Assembly: GCA_964592475.1 (NCBI GenBank)
Contig: CAZQEZ010000036.1
Location: 1-34,482 of the forward strand
Reading direction: 5' to 3'
Length of the DNA stretch: 34,482 nt
Origin: CAZQEZ01 sp964592475
GTDB taxonomy: Bacteria; Bacteroidota; Bacteroidia; Cytophagales; Cyclobacteriaceae
The position numbers and the translations under genes are program-made. The notes under the pieces are model-generated. The model saw only the letters and a list, made by a program, of their open reading frames with translations. It was not told the origin of the DNA and ran no database searches. The first letter of the stretch is position 1, and each line of letters starts with the position of its first letter. Shown here one piece after another: positions 8,747 through 17,786 of the stretch.

Positions 8747-9937
8747 ATGCTCTCAGAGAGGCAATTATTTTTACAACACCTGGCCCAAACTTCAGAATTT
8801 CCCCTGATGTTGGAAATTGATAAAGCTGAGGGGATTTACATGCATGCCACTAACGGTCAAAAATACATAGACCTGATATCGGGCATAGGCGTGAGTAATT
8901 TGGGTCACCGGCACCCAAAAGTAATTGATGCCATAAAAAAACAATTGGATAAGTATATGCATCTGATGGTTTATGGTGAATTTATCCAGTCGCCACAAGT
9001 ACAACTGGGTAAAGCTTTAGCCGACACTTTGCCCGAGAATTTATCAAGCTGCTATTTCGTAAATTCGGGGTCTGAAGCTGTGGAAGGAGCGATGAAAGTG
9101 AGCAAACGTTTTACCGGACGTACAGGTTTTGTGAGTTGTAGCAATGCTTATCACGGTTCAAGTCATGGGTCGCTATCACTAAGCGGCAATGAAAAATTTA
9201 AACAAGCTTATCGGCCTTTATTGCCTGATATTTCACATGTAAAGCACGGTGATATAGGGGATTTAGAAAAGATAAATGAACAAACAGCTGCAGTTGTGAT
9301 AGAAGTAGTACAAGGGGAAGCTGGTGTAAAATTTGCTACGGCTGAATATTATCAAGCACTAAGAAAAAGATGTACCGACCAGGGAGCTTTATTAGTTTTT
9401 GATGAAATTCAATCAGGTTTTGGTAGAACGGGTAAATTTTGGGCATTCGAGCATTTTGAAGTGACACCTGATATTGTGGTAAGCGCTAAAGGAATGGGGG
9501 GAGGCATGCCTTTAGGAGCATTTATAGCTTCTCAGGAGATAATGTCGGTTTTGCAAAATGATCCAATCCTGGGGCATATTACTACTTTTGGCGGGCATCC
9601 GGTGAGTGCAGTGGCATCACTAGCCACACTTAATACTATTTTGCAAGAAAAATTAATAGAACAGGTGGCAAGAAAAGCCGATCTTTTTATTTCTTATCTA
9701 AAACATCCGGCGATAAAAAGCATAAGAAATAAGGGCTTGATGATGGCAGTCGAGTTTGAGTCTTTTGAGACATTAAAGCCGGTAATAGATAAGGCAATAG
9801 ATTATGGTGTTTTAACGGATTGGTTTTTATATTGCGACAATGCCATGCGGGTGGCTCCTCCTTTGATAATTACTGAAGAACAAATTCAGGAAGCTTGTGA
9901 AATAATTCTCAAAGCTATCAAAGCCGTAAACGCTTAA
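8747..9937 (+). CDS. Class III PLP-dependent aminotransferase
   Basis: Transfers an amino group using pyridoxal phosphate. The 396-aa protein carries the class III signature. NSGSEAVEGA (residues 106-115) binds phosphate, FDEIQSGFGRTG (D219 binds the pyridine nitrogen) comes next, and VSAKGMGGGMPLGA contains the Schiff-base lysine K248. GHRHP near residues 53-57 is also typical. The closest types are acetylornithine, 4-aminobutyrate and ornithine aminotransferases. The fold-type motifs do not settle the substrate, and no arginine biosynthesis genes are next to it. It lies 22 bases after rpiB in one probable operon. It converges on the TerB-like gene with only two bases between the stop codons. 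Confidence 0.88.
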   Translation: MLSERQLFLQHLAQTSEFPLMLEIDKAEGIYMHATNGQKYIDLISGIGVSNLGHRHPKVIDAIKKQLDKYMHLMVYGEFIQSPQVQLGKALADTLPENLSSCYFVNSGSEAVEGAMKVSKRFTGRTGFVSCSNAYHGSSHGSLSLSGNEKFKQAYRPLLPDISHVKHGDIGDLEKINEQTAAVVIEVVQGEAGVKFATAEYYQALRKRCTDQGALLVFDEIQSGFGRTGKFWAFEHFEVTPDIVVSAKGMGGGMPLGAFIASQEIMSVLQNDPILGHITTFGGHPVSAVASLATLNTILQEKLIEQVARKADLFISYLKHPAIKSIRNKGLMMAVEFESFETLKPVIDKAIDYGVLTDWFLYCDNAMRVAPPLIITEEQIQEACEIILKAIKAVNA

Positions 9938-9939
9938 GT

Positions 9940-11025
9940 TTAAGCCTCCAAAATAGCCTTGCCTAATAACATGGAAAAGATATCGAGGTGATCTTTGAAT
10001 TGTAAAAAAACGCTTCTGTGCCTATGAATAATATTGATGCCATTGCTATAAGTAGAGAAGTCGACTATTTCCTGTAATGGAAGCTCGTTGGAGGAATTAT
10101 TACCAATCAACATAATTCTCTTATTGGTAAGGTATATTCTTCCATTATCCATTGTGGCCCAAATATCTTCAAGTTCGGGTTTCAACTCCTTTTTTTCAGT
10201 AGAAAGATAATAACCTTTTACACATTTCATCTCCAGGTTAGTTTTCTTAGCTTTCCATTCTTTCACTGAAGTATTCTGGCATAGCCATTCTGCATTATTA
10301 TAGAAATAGCATTTTTCATTATCATGAAGTGGTTCATCTACTTCAAATTCGGGGAATTCACCATTTTCTATTTGCCAAAATAATTTATATTTTTCAAAGT
10401 TGGCTCTTGTAGCACCATCAAGGTGTACTTCAATATTCAGGCTCTGTTTGATTTTTTGAAGTTCATCCTCTTCATTTTCAGTGAGTCTACGATCAGAAAG
10501 TGCCTCATCCATAAATTTTTTTACTAGTTCGCTGGCACTACTTTGATAAATTTTCTTCGCGATAGAAGCCGTTAGCTTGAGGTCGTTTTGTAATTTATTT
10601 AAAAATTGCTTCTCATCATCTTGCAATCTTCCATCTTCTATAGCTTTTTCTACTTCCATTTTATACAATTGTCCTGCTATATCATCGTGGGCTTTACCTA
10701 CTACCTGATCATTAAGCATTAATATCTTTTTCAAATGCTGCAATTCAACTATTTCCTGATCAGAAAGGAAGGAGTCGGCCAAACAGAAATGCAAATAAGC
10801 CCGGTAAATTTGGGATAATTCCGTAGGTAAGTCTTTATGTAATTTTATATTGTAATTGCTGGTAATCCGATGCAAATCTTGATAGGAAACTTCTAATACA
10901 TTGGTTCCGGATAATAAATTGTAAATCTCAGCCAATGCTTGTTCCTTATTTTTGCCACCAAAAATCTTTTGCCAAAAACTATTGGTGGTCGTGGGCTTTT
11001 GGTTGAAAATATTTATTTTATCCAT
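9940..11025 (-). CDS. Unknown protein with three acidic helical (TerB-like) repeats and a PH/GRAM-like C-terminus
   Basis: Function unknown. Read from ATG 11025, it is 361 aa. The middle holds three similar helical units: DSFLSDQEIVELQHLKKIL, EDGRLQDDEKQFLNKLQNDL and SDRRLTENEEDELQKIKQSL. Each has an acidic 'D-x-x-L-(S/Q/T)-x-x-E' core like the TerB family's metal-linked helices. The C-terminal ~60 residues (GRIYLTNKRIMLIG, LPLQEIVDFSTYSNGINII, VFLQFKDHLDIFSMLLG) form a PH/GRAM-like fold of the kind found in bacterial PH domains. No signal peptide or membrane segment is seen, so it is cytoplasmic or membrane-attached by the PH-like domain. A TTG at 11067 would add 14 residues but lacks support. 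Sits alone between convergent and divergent genes. Confidence 0.7.
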   Translation of the reverse strand: MDKINIFNQKPTTTNSFWQKIFGGKNKEQALAEIYNLLSGTNVLEVSYQDLHRITSNYNIKLHKDLPTELSQIYRAYLHFCLADSFLSDQEIVELQHLKKILMLNDQVVGKAHDDIAGQLYKMEVEKAIEDGRLQDDEKQFLNKLQNDLKLTASIAKKIYQSSASELVKKFMDEALSDRRLTENEEDELQKIKQSLNIEVHLDGATRANFEKYKLFWQIENGEFPEFEVDEPLHDNEKCYFYNNAEWLCQNTSVKEWKAKKTNLEMKCVKGYYLSTEKKELKPELEDIWATMDNGRIYLTNKRIMLIGNNSSNELPLQEIVDFSTYSNGINIIHRHRSVFLQFKDHLDIFSMLLGKAILEA

Positions 11026-11131
11026 AATGTTGAAATTCAACGGAATGCTCAGGAGTTTTTTTATCAAGATTAAGATATCGAAGTTTGGATAACAAGTTAA
11101 ATGAAGGTATAAAATTACATTGGACTTGTTT

Positions 11132-11824
11132 TTAAGCCATTGACCTCAATTCTTCTTGTACTTTTACTAATCCGGTGCTGGCACTTTCAGCAATTTTTTT
11201 CACCCGGGCACCTAAACCTGTTTCAGGAACATTAGGATCTACAATATAAATGGGAACGTTGCTTCCTACATTGTGAATCAATCCGGCTGCCGGATATACA
11301 AGTAAAGAGGTGCCTACTACGATAAATATATCTGCTTTTTCGGCTTCTTGAGCGGCTACCTCCATCATGGGCACCATTTCTCCAAACCAAACGATGTTTG
11401 GTCGTAGTTGTGAGCCCCTTTCGCACTTATCTCCTAGTTTTAGTTCCCAGCCTTCAATATCATAGATCAATTTCTCATCTAATGTACTCCTGGACTTGAA
11501 CAATTCTCCATGCAGGTGAATAATGTTAGAAGAACCTGCTTTTTCATGCAGGTCATCTACATTTTGAGTGATCACCGTTACGTCAAAATACTTTTCCAGG
11601 TCAGCTAAAACTTTATGACCTTGATTAGGCTGTGCAGCTAGGGCTGCTTTTCTTCTTTCATTATAAAAATTGAGTACCAGCTCACTATTGCGTGTCCACG
11701 CTTCAGGTGTTGCTACTTCTGAAATATCATATCCTTCCCATAGTCCTCCGGAATCTCTGAAAGTGGGGATACCGCTTTCGGCACTTATGCCTGATCCGGA
11801 TAATACGACCAATTTTTTTTTCAT
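11132..11824 (-). CDS. cobB: NAD-dependent protein deacylase, sirtuin (CobB-like, zinc-site cysteines absent)
   Basis: Removes acyl groups from lysines using NAD. The 230-aa protein has the NAD motif GSGISAESGIPTFR (residues 10-23), then TQNVDDLHEKAG (Q87, N88, D90) and the catalytic histidine in HLHGEL (H105). Y54 and R57 in FYNERRK match the Tyr/Arg pair of class III sirtuins that bind succinyl or malonyl lysine. The zinc module is degenerate: where four cysteines are expected only C134 (CERGSQLRP) remains, and the first pair is replaced by KSRST. This form is seen in Bacteroidota sirtuins. It lies three bases downstream of topA and is co-transcribed with it. A desuccinylase or demalonylase role is inferred from the Tyr/Arg pair. 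Confidence 0.92.
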   Translation of the reverse strand: MKKKLVVLSGSGISAESGIPTFRDSGGLWEGYDISEVATPEAWTRNSELVLNFYNERRKAALAAQPNQGHKVLADLEKYFDVTVITQNVDDLHEKAGSSNIIHLHGELFKSRSTLDEKLIYDIEGWELKLGDKCERGSQLRPNIVWFGEMVPMMEVAAQEAEKADIFIVVGTSLLVYPAAGLIHNVGSNVPIYIVDPNVPETGLGARVKKIAESASTGLVKVQEELRSMA

Positions 11825-11827
11825 CCG

Positions 11828-14152
11828 CTACTTCTTTTTACGAGAATACCTTCCTTTTTTTTCAGGTGCATTTTCGGCAAGTTCTTTACATTCTTCATAA
11901 GTGAGATCTTCCGGTGTCTTATCCTTTGGAATTTTCACATTCTTTTTTCCTGCCTTGATATAAGGGCCATATCTACCGTTAAGCACTTGCATGGTCTCAT
12001 CTTCTTCAAAATTCTTTATGGTTTTTTCAGCATCTTGCTTTCTTTTAGCATCAATTATTTCAATTGATCGCTCAATAGGTACATTCAAAGGATCATCTTC
12101 TTTGCCAAGCGAGTAAAACTTTCCCTTATGACGTAGATACGGTCCAAATCTACCAATAGCCGCTACTACCTCTTCCTCTTCATATTCACCTACCTGCCTG
12201 GGCAATTTAAATAGTTCCAGTGCTTCCTCCAGGGTGATATTTTCAATGAATTGACCATGGCGAAGACTGGCATATTTGGGCTTACCTTCTTCATCTTCAC
12301 TTTCTCCGCCAATTTGTACTATTGGGCCGTATTTTCCTAATCTGGCAATTACCTTCTTGCCACTTTTCGGATCTACGCCAATTTCTTTGCTGGATTGTAC
12401 CGACGCTCTGTCTACTTGAGCAGTATCTTCCACTCGTTGATGAAAGTGGCTGTAGAATTCTCCTATCATCTTGTTCCAGATTTTTTTGCCCCGAGCTATG
12501 TCATCAAACTCTTTTTCCACATTGGCAGTAAATCCATAATCGACCACGTTGGGAAAATGCTCAATGAGAAAATCATTAACCACCATGGCCAAGTTAGTAG
12601 GAAAAAGCTTATTTTTTTCAGTACCTGTTATTTCAGTTTGATCTGTTTGGTCAATCGAGCCATCTTTTAAAATTAATTGCCGGTACTGTCTTTCTCTTCC
12701 TTCCCGGGTTTCTTTTAATACATAATTTCTTTTTTGTACAGTGGATATGGTAGGAGCATAAGTAGATGGTCTGCCAATACCCATTTCTTCTAACTTTTTA
12801 ACCAGGGTAGCTTCCGAATATCGGGGAGGGTTACGCGTAAAAGTTTGTCTGCTTAAGATTTCTTTCATTCCCAATATTTGTCCAACTTTCAATGGAGGTA
12901 GCATGGATGAGTTTTCTTCTTCCTCCTCATCTTCATCAGTTGATTCAATGTAAACCTTCAAAAACCCTTCGAATTTGATTACTTCTCCAGTAGCAGTAAA
13001 AGTTTCGGAAGTAGTATTAATTTTTATGGTAGCTACGGTTTTTTCAATCGCGGCATCTTCCATTTGAGAGGCTATGGCTCGTTTCCAAATCAATTCGTAA
13101 AGCCTGGTTTCGTTTCGATCGCCTTTGGTAGAATGCTCAGAAAAGTTAGTGGGTCTTATAGCTTCGTGTGCTTCCTGAGCTCCTTCATTTTTAGTTTTGT
13201 ATACTCTGGTATGTAAAAAATCATCGCCATAGGAAGATTTAATTTCCTTACTTGCACTATTAATTGCATCTTGAGAAAGATTGAGGGAGTCTGTTCTCAT
13301 ATAGGATATTTTACCATTTTCATAAAGCCTTTGGGCCAGTGTCATGGTTTGCGCTACTGAAAAACTTAGCTTACGACTGGCTTCCTGCTGTAAAGTGGAG
13401 GTGGTAAATGGAGGCGCCGGAGATTTTTTGCTAGGTTTTTTCTCAAGGTTGTCAATGGTAAATTCAGCATCTTTACATTTCTCTAAAAACTCCAATGCTT
13501 CTTTTTCATTGTCAAACCTCTTACCAAGCTCGGCTTTTAATGTTTTTCCCTTACCAACATCAAAATACCCGTTAACCCTGAAGGAATCTTTCGGTTTAAA
13601 TTTTTCAATTTCTCTTTCTCGTTCTACAACTAGCCGCACTGCCACCGATTGCACTCTGCCGGCAGATAAACCTCTTTTAATTTTTTTCCAAAGGATGGGT
13701 GAAATCTCAAAGCCTACTAATCGATCCAACACTCTACGTGCTTGCTGTGCATTTACTAAATCCATATCAATTCCTCTTGGGTTTTGGATGGAATTGAGGA
13801 TGGCATTTTTAGTAATTTCGCGAAATACAATCCGCCTGGTTTGATTTTTATTTAAATTCAGCACTTCCTTCAAATGCCAGGAAATAGCTTCTCCTTCACG
13901 GTCATCATCACTGGCCAGGTATATGGTTTCTGAGTCTTTGATTAAATTTTTTAAAGTTTTTATTACTTCTTTTTTTTCTTTGCTTACTTCATAGGTGGGT
14001 TTAAATCCATGCTCTACATCTACAGCATTGTTGCCTTTGGGTAAATCTCGCACATGGCCATAGCTGGAAGTAACTGTAAAATCTTTCCCCAGGTACCCCT
14101 CAATAGTTTTTGCTTTAGCCGGGGACTCTACTATCACTAGATTTTTAGACAT
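11828..14152 (-). CDS. topA: DNA topoisomerase I
   Basis: Type IA topoisomerase that relaxes negative supercoils in the nucleoid. From ATG 14152 the protein is 774 aa and starts with the expected SKNLVIVESPAKAKTIEGYL. The Toprim acidic motif is DDDREGEAI (around residues 82-90). The active-site tyrosine is Y284 in ISYMRTDSLNLS. PPFTTSTLQQEASRKL is the usual domain II stretch. The C-terminal part carries the short repeats GKYGPIVQIG, GRFGPYLRHKGKFYSL and GRYGPYIKAGKK, which are non-zinc topoisomerase C-terminal repeats, and a Lys/Arg-rich tail. The ORF extends to TTG 14185, but the added residues (MSRFLICKLKI) are not part of the family. It is the first gene of a two-gene unit with the sirtuin. 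Confidence 0.97.
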   Translation of the reverse strand: MSKNLVIVESPAKAKTIEGYLGKDFTVTSSYGHVRDLPKGNNAVDVEHGFKPTYEVSKEKKEVIKTLKNLIKDSETIYLASDDDREGEAISWHLKEVLNLNKNQTRRIVFREITKNAILNSIQNPRGIDMDLVNAQQARRVLDRLVGFEISPILWKKIKRGLSAGRVQSVAVRLVVEREREIEKFKPKDSFRVNGYFDVGKGKTLKAELGKRFDNEKEALEFLEKCKDAEFTIDNLEKKPSKKSPAPPFTTSTLQQEASRKLSFSVAQTMTLAQRLYENGKISYMRTDSLNLSQDAINSASKEIKSSYGDDFLHTRVYKTKNEGAQEAHEAIRPTNFSEHSTKGDRNETRLYELIWKRAIASQMEDAAIEKTVATIKINTTSETFTATGEVIKFEGFLKVYIESTDEDEEEEENSSMLPPLKVGQILGMKEILSRQTFTRNPPRYSEATLVKKLEEMGIGRPSTYAPTISTVQKRNYVLKETREGRERQYRQLILKDGSIDQTDQTEITGTEKNKLFPTNLAMVVNDFLIEHFPNVVDYGFTANVEKEFDDIARGKKIWNKMIGEFYSHFHQRVEDTAQVDRASVQSSKEIGVDPKSGKKVIARLGKYGPIVQIGGESEDEEGKPKYASLRHGQFIENITLEEALELFKLPRQVGEYEEEEVVAAIGRFGPYLRHKGKFYSLGKEDDPLNVPIERSIEIIDAKRKQDAEKTIKNFEEDETMQVLNGRYGPYIKAGKKNVKIPKDKTPEDLTYEECKELAENAPEKKGRYSRKKK

Positions 14153-14286
14153 TATTTTTAGTTTACAAATTAGAAATCTGCTCAAATATCAAAAAAAAAA
14201 TCTTAATAAAACAGGAGCATGTTTAAATATGCATTTTTATTGAAGTAATTTTACAAAAAAATAAATAGCTAAAAAGTTCAACAGCT

Positions 14287-14796
14287 ATGAAAAAAGTACT
14301 CATTTTAATTAGACATGCTAAAGCTCACGACCTGGAATTTGGTCAAAAAGATTTCGAAAGATTTTTGATGGCAGAAGGGGTGAAGGATGCGTCATTAATA
14401 GGTCGTTATTTTTTGAAAAAAGATATTCCGGTAGATAGAATTGTGGCTAGCCCTGCCGAAAGAGCTGCCAGTACTGCACAAATGATAGCAGAGCAAATGC
14501 GCTATGATCTTCAATCCATTGACTACAATGAAAACATTTATGATGCTTCTATCAGGAACTTGTTAAACATAGTTAATGAATTTTCCGAAGACTGGGACTC
14601 AGTAATGTTGGTAGGGCATAATCCTGCCATTTCTTATATAGCAGAAAATTTATCCGGTGAAGCTTTAGATAACATGGTTTCCGCGGGAGTAGTGGTACTA
14701 AGTTTTGAAAACTTGCAATGGCAAGAAATTAGTCAGCATACTGGCAAAATTCAAGACACCTTTTCTCCCGATAAAATAAGAGAGTTTTATAAGTAG
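14287..14796 (+). CDS. sixA: SixA-like histidine phosphatase
   Basis: Member of the histidine-phosphatase (phosphoglycerate-mutase-like) superfamily, 169 aa. The phosphate motif is LIRHAKAHD with catalytic His in RHAK, followed by SPAERAAST and then VGHNPAISYI with the second His. This gene order and length fit SixA, which removes phosphate from histidine phosphocarriers; the family also includes other small phosphatases. The substrate is not established. ATG 14287 is the only good start, with no strong ribosome site. The agmatinase/arginase-family gene follows 41 bases later. It is divergent from topA across a 134-base intergenic stretch. Confidence 0.85.
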   Translation: MKKVLILIRHAKAHDLEFGQKDFERFLMAEGVKDASLIGRYFLKKDIPVDRIVASPAERAASTAQMIAEQMRYDLQSIDYNENIYDASIRNLLNIVNEFSEDWDSVMLVGHNPAISYIAENLSGEALDNMVSAGVVVLSFENLQWQEISQHTGKIQDTFSPDKIREFYK

Positions 14797-14843
14797 CGTT
14801 AGGTAGGAGTTACTTTAACCTGAGCCCTATTGATATTTTGCCA

Positions 14844-15881
14844 ATGCTTGACCGACAAAAGAAAAAAGAACTAATTCTTAATTTCGACCCTAATAATCCG
14901 GGGATTTCCGGAAACATTTTCGGACTACCCTTTGAATTAAAAACTTCGGATGTAGTTTTAATACCGGTGCCTTGGGATGTAACAGTTTCTTATAAGGCTG
15001 GTGCATGCCATGGACCTGAAGCAATTTTGGCAGCATCTACACAACTTGACTATTATTTGCCGGATAATCCTCAAGCCTGGCATAAAGGTATTTATATGTT
15101 GCCAATTGGAAAAGAATGGGAGCAGCAAAATAAGGCGTTGCGACCAAAGTCACAGCAATATATCCATGCTTTTGAAGCAGGAAAAAACTTACAAAAGTAT
15201 AGTAATGATCTGCAAGAAATCAACGAGGCGTGTAATAGCCTTCATCAAGCAATAAAACAATTGTCTGTTCAATTACTGAAGCAGGACAAAATCGTTGGAA
15301 TAGTAGGAGGGGAGCATAGTGCTCCACTCGGTTTGCTACAAGCATTAGCAGAAACTAAAGGAGATTTTGGTGTTTTACAAGTTGATGCACATGCGGATTT
15401 ACGTGAATCTTATGAAGGTTTTAAATATTCACATGCCAGCATTATGCATAATGCCCTTGATCTTTCGGCTATTAAGCAATTGGTACAAGTGGGCATCAGG
15501 GATATTTGCGAAGCTGAAATTCAATTGGTTCAAAATGAGCCCGAAAGAATCACTATATTTTTTGATCAGCACTTGAAAGAAGAACAATTTGAAGGAATAG
15601 GGTGGGCCACAGTGTGTGAAAAAATAGTCAATAAGTTACCACAACAGGTTTATATAAGTTTTGATATCGATGGACTGCAACCGTATTTTTGTCCGCATAC
15701 AGGTACACCAGTGCCAGGTGGTCTTTCCTACTCGGAAGCGGTATATTTAATAAAAGTGATAAAGAAATCCGGTAGAAAGATCATTGGCTTCGATTTATGT
15801 GAAGTAGCTCCTGGAAATGACGAATGGGATGCTAATGTAGGTGCCAGGGTACTTTATCAATTATGCGCCAATGCAGGTTAA
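14844..15881 (+). CDS. Arginase/agmatinase-family ureohydrolase
   Basis: Binuclear manganese hydrolase that removes urea or a related group from a guanidino compound. Starting at ATG 14844 (345 aa), the manganese ligands are found in GGEHS (H158), DAHADLR (D181, H183, D185) and SFDIDGL (D274, D276). The stretch PVPWDVTVSYKAGACHGPEA and the loop TGTPVPGGLSY are typical of agmatinases. Formimidoylglutamase is the main alternative. The ORF could open at TTG 14838, only two residues earlier. The C-terminal GFDLCEVAPGNDEWDANVGA is also conserved in this family. It probably shares a transcript with the phosphatase gene upstream. Confidence 0.88.
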   Translation: MLDRQKKKELILNFDPNNPGISGNIFGLPFELKTSDVVLIPVPWDVTVSYKAGACHGPEAILAASTQLDYYLPDNPQAWHKGIYMLPIGKEWEQQNKALRPKSQQYIHAFEAGKNLQKYSNDLQEINEACNSLHQAIKQLSVQLLKQDKIVGIVGGEHSAPLGLLQALAETKGDFGVLQVDAHADLRESYEGFKYSHASIMHNALDLSAIKQLVQVGIRDICEAEIQLVQNEPERITIFFDQHLKEEQFEGIGWATVCEKIVNKLPQQVYISFDIDGLQPYFCPHTGTPVPGGLSYSEAVYLIKVIKKSGRKIIGFDLCEVAPGNDEWDANVGARVLYQLCANAG

Positions 15882-15887
15882 AAACTG

Positions 15888-16280
15888 CTAATCCTTTTTC
15901 ACTATAAATCCACCGGCAATATCATCGCTATTTACACCATTGTGCCAATTACCTGTAATGGTAGAATCGGATGAATTAAATGTTCCTTTTAAATTGTAAG
16001 TCTCATTTTCGCTAAAAGAATAAATAGCTTTGAAAGTGGTATTTTGTATACTCCAAATTCCATTGCCGGTATGAATACCAGTAGTGAGAGAAAAATCGCC
16101 ATTAGGAAGCAAATCAAATTCCCAATCAAGAATATCATTAGCCGAACCATTTCCATAGGTCCCTGTCCATGTACCCACTGGATTTAAAGTAGCAGGCTCC
16201 ACATTTTCTTCTTCTTTATTACAGGCTATAAAGAGTAATAAAACTATAGCGTTGATAAATAACAATCGTGAATGTATCAT
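15888..16280 (-). CDS. Small lipoprotein, lipocalin-like
   Basis: Predicted 130-aa lipoprotein with signal MIHSRLLFINAIVLLLFIAC and lipidated Cys20, followed by an acidic linker (NKEEENVEP). The mature part starts VGTWTGTYGNG and continues with regular short beta strands (DWEFDLLPNGDFSLTTG, GNGIWSIQNTTFKAIYSF, SSDSTITGNWHNG). This gives the look of a small lipocalin-like or 'copper-resistance-NlpE-like' beta barrel. No binding partner can be named. It ends six bases from the agmatinase-family stop, and the photolyase gene lies 121 bases upstream on the same strand. Confidence 0.7.
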   Translation of the reverse strand: MIHSRLLFINAIVLLLFIACNKEEENVEPATLNPVGTWTGTYGNGSANDILDWEFDLLPNGDFSLTTGIHTGNGIWSIQNTTFKAIYSFSENETYNLKGTFNSSDSTITGNWHNGVNSDDIAGGFIVKKD

Positions 16281-16400
16281 CCTAATATTTTTTCTCTAAA
16301 ATAATGATAATTGTTGAATCTATTCAAGTTATGTAAGATGCATATGATGAATAAAATTGTTCTTTATCTTTAATTCATTGATTAATAGCTTGATATTTAG

Positions 16401-17786
16401 TTAGGAATTTACTTTTTTTACCAGTTCATCTACTTTTTTAATGTAAGCTTTGGTGTCAAATTTTCTTTCCAGTCCCGATGCTACCATCGTTCTTACTTTA
16501 CCAAAGACGGGTCTTTCTTGCCATGCCCGGTCATGGATGCCAAATATCCAGGAGACATTGGTATAAGAATTATGATCCCGTCCATCTAGAAAATATTTAT
16601 TATTGATGGCCAACAAAGTGCGGAAAGCATGCTCCGGAGTATTGGTCCATTCCAAAATTTTTTTACCCCAATACATGCGCATGTAGTTATGCATAAAGCC
16701 GGTGTAGCGCATTTCTCTCATACTAGCATTCCAATATTCATCATGTGTTTCTGCATCTTCCAGTTGCTGCCTGGTATACACATGTTCTCTTTCATCGTCT
16801 TTATGTTTTTCCAGTGTTTTTTGGGCCCATTCGGGAATGGATTTAAAGGAATCGTACTTTGGTGTAAAATAGCAGTAATTAGCAGCAAGTTCTCGCCTCA
16901 CCAGCAACTCTTCAATATAAGAATCCACATCTTCATTACTTTTTTGTTGTAAGGTTTCTTTGGCAAGCCATACGGCGGAAATTTGACCAAAATGCAGATA
17001 CATACTCATGTGAGAAATATCATTTGTCTGTGCTTGATTCCTATTTTTATTGTATTTATTCAACGAGTCAGAAAGAAATTTTTTAAACCGTTTTTTTGCC
17101 TGAGTAGTGCCGCCTTCGAAAAACTGGGGAACCGGAGGCACGCTAGTATCTAATTTTAATTTGCTACACGCTTTTGCTACATCACTAATATCCATTCCAT
17201 CATCTTTAATGGATAAACTGCTTTGCTTAGGCTTTTGGATTTTTAGTTCATTTAAAAATTTATCAAAATGCTTATGTATTTTGGAGCGAATGGTTCTGGC
17301 TGCGTATTCCTGTTTTTGTGAAACCACCTCTACAGGAACTATTAAATCACTTTCTATTTGATAAACTTTTATTTCTGCATTTTCACCTACCTGTGACCGC
17401 CATTCTCGATGGTGCCGCAAATAACCCATGTCACAAACGATACAACAAGCATCTTTTCCATACTTGAGAGCTACATCAGCAGGATCTCCATGCGCTATTA
17501 TCATTCTTATTTTCATTTTTTCAAGAGTTTTTTGAACCTCTTGTAGCCCTTGCAGCATAAAATAATAGTGACGCAAATTAGCTTCCGGATAATCATCCAT
17601 CAATCCAAACACTACCAGTAAAGGCTTTTTTAACTCATTGGCTTGCTCTGTGGCAAATGCTAACGCGTGGTTGTATTCAGCCCTTTGCGATTGCTGCATC
17701 CAATAAAGCACATACGCTCCATCCTTATTTATTTCTTTGTCATTTAAAGTTCTAAGTCTTTCTTTTTCTATATTTGTGTTACTCAT
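16401..17786 (-). CDS. phr: Class II CPD photolyase
   Basis: Light-driven FAD enzyme that splits cyclobutane pyrimidine dimers in DNA. The 461-aa protein begins with an antenna/nucleotide-binding half (YVLYWMQQSQRAEYNHAL; VFGLMDDYPEAN). The FAD-binding half has the class II features SHMSMYLHFGQIS (258-270), ELLVRRELAANYC (293-305) and DEYWNASMREMRYTGFMHN (349-367). The C-terminal block is DGRDHNSYTNVSWIFG (401-416). This is the class II type, not the class I E. coli PhrB type. Its ATG at 17786 overlaps the stop of the upstream (6-4)-type photolyase gene by four bases (ATGA), which implies coupled translation. Confidence 0.95.
   Translation of the reverse strand: MSNTNIEKERLRTLNDKEINKDGAYVLYWMQQSQRAEYNHALAFATEQANELKKPLLVVFGLMDDYPEANLRHYYFMLQGLQEVQKTLEKMKIRMIIAHGDPADVALKYGKDACCIVCDMGYLRHHREWRSQVGENAEIKVYQIESDLIVPVEVVSQKQEYAARTIRSKIHKHFDKFLNELKIQKPKQSSLSIKDDGMDISDVAKACSKLKLDTSVPPVPQFFEGGTTQAKKRFKKFLSDSLNKYNKNRNQAQTNDISHMSMYLHFGQISAVWLAKETLQQKSNEDVDSYIEELLVRRELAANYCYFTPKYDSFKSIPEWAQKTLEKHKDDEREHVYTRQQLEDAETHDEYWNASMREMRYTGFMHNYMRMYWGKKILEWTNTPEHAFRTLLAINNKYFLDGRDHNSYTNVSWIFGIHDRAWQERPVFGKVRTMVASGLERKFDTKAYIKKVDELVKKVNS

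Noticed and set aside
13344..13844. 166-codon open frame on the plus strand opposite topA
   Set aside because: It lies wholly inside the strongly supported topA gene on the other strand and reads as low-complexity Ser/Leu-rich protein with no family motif. It is a shadow frame.
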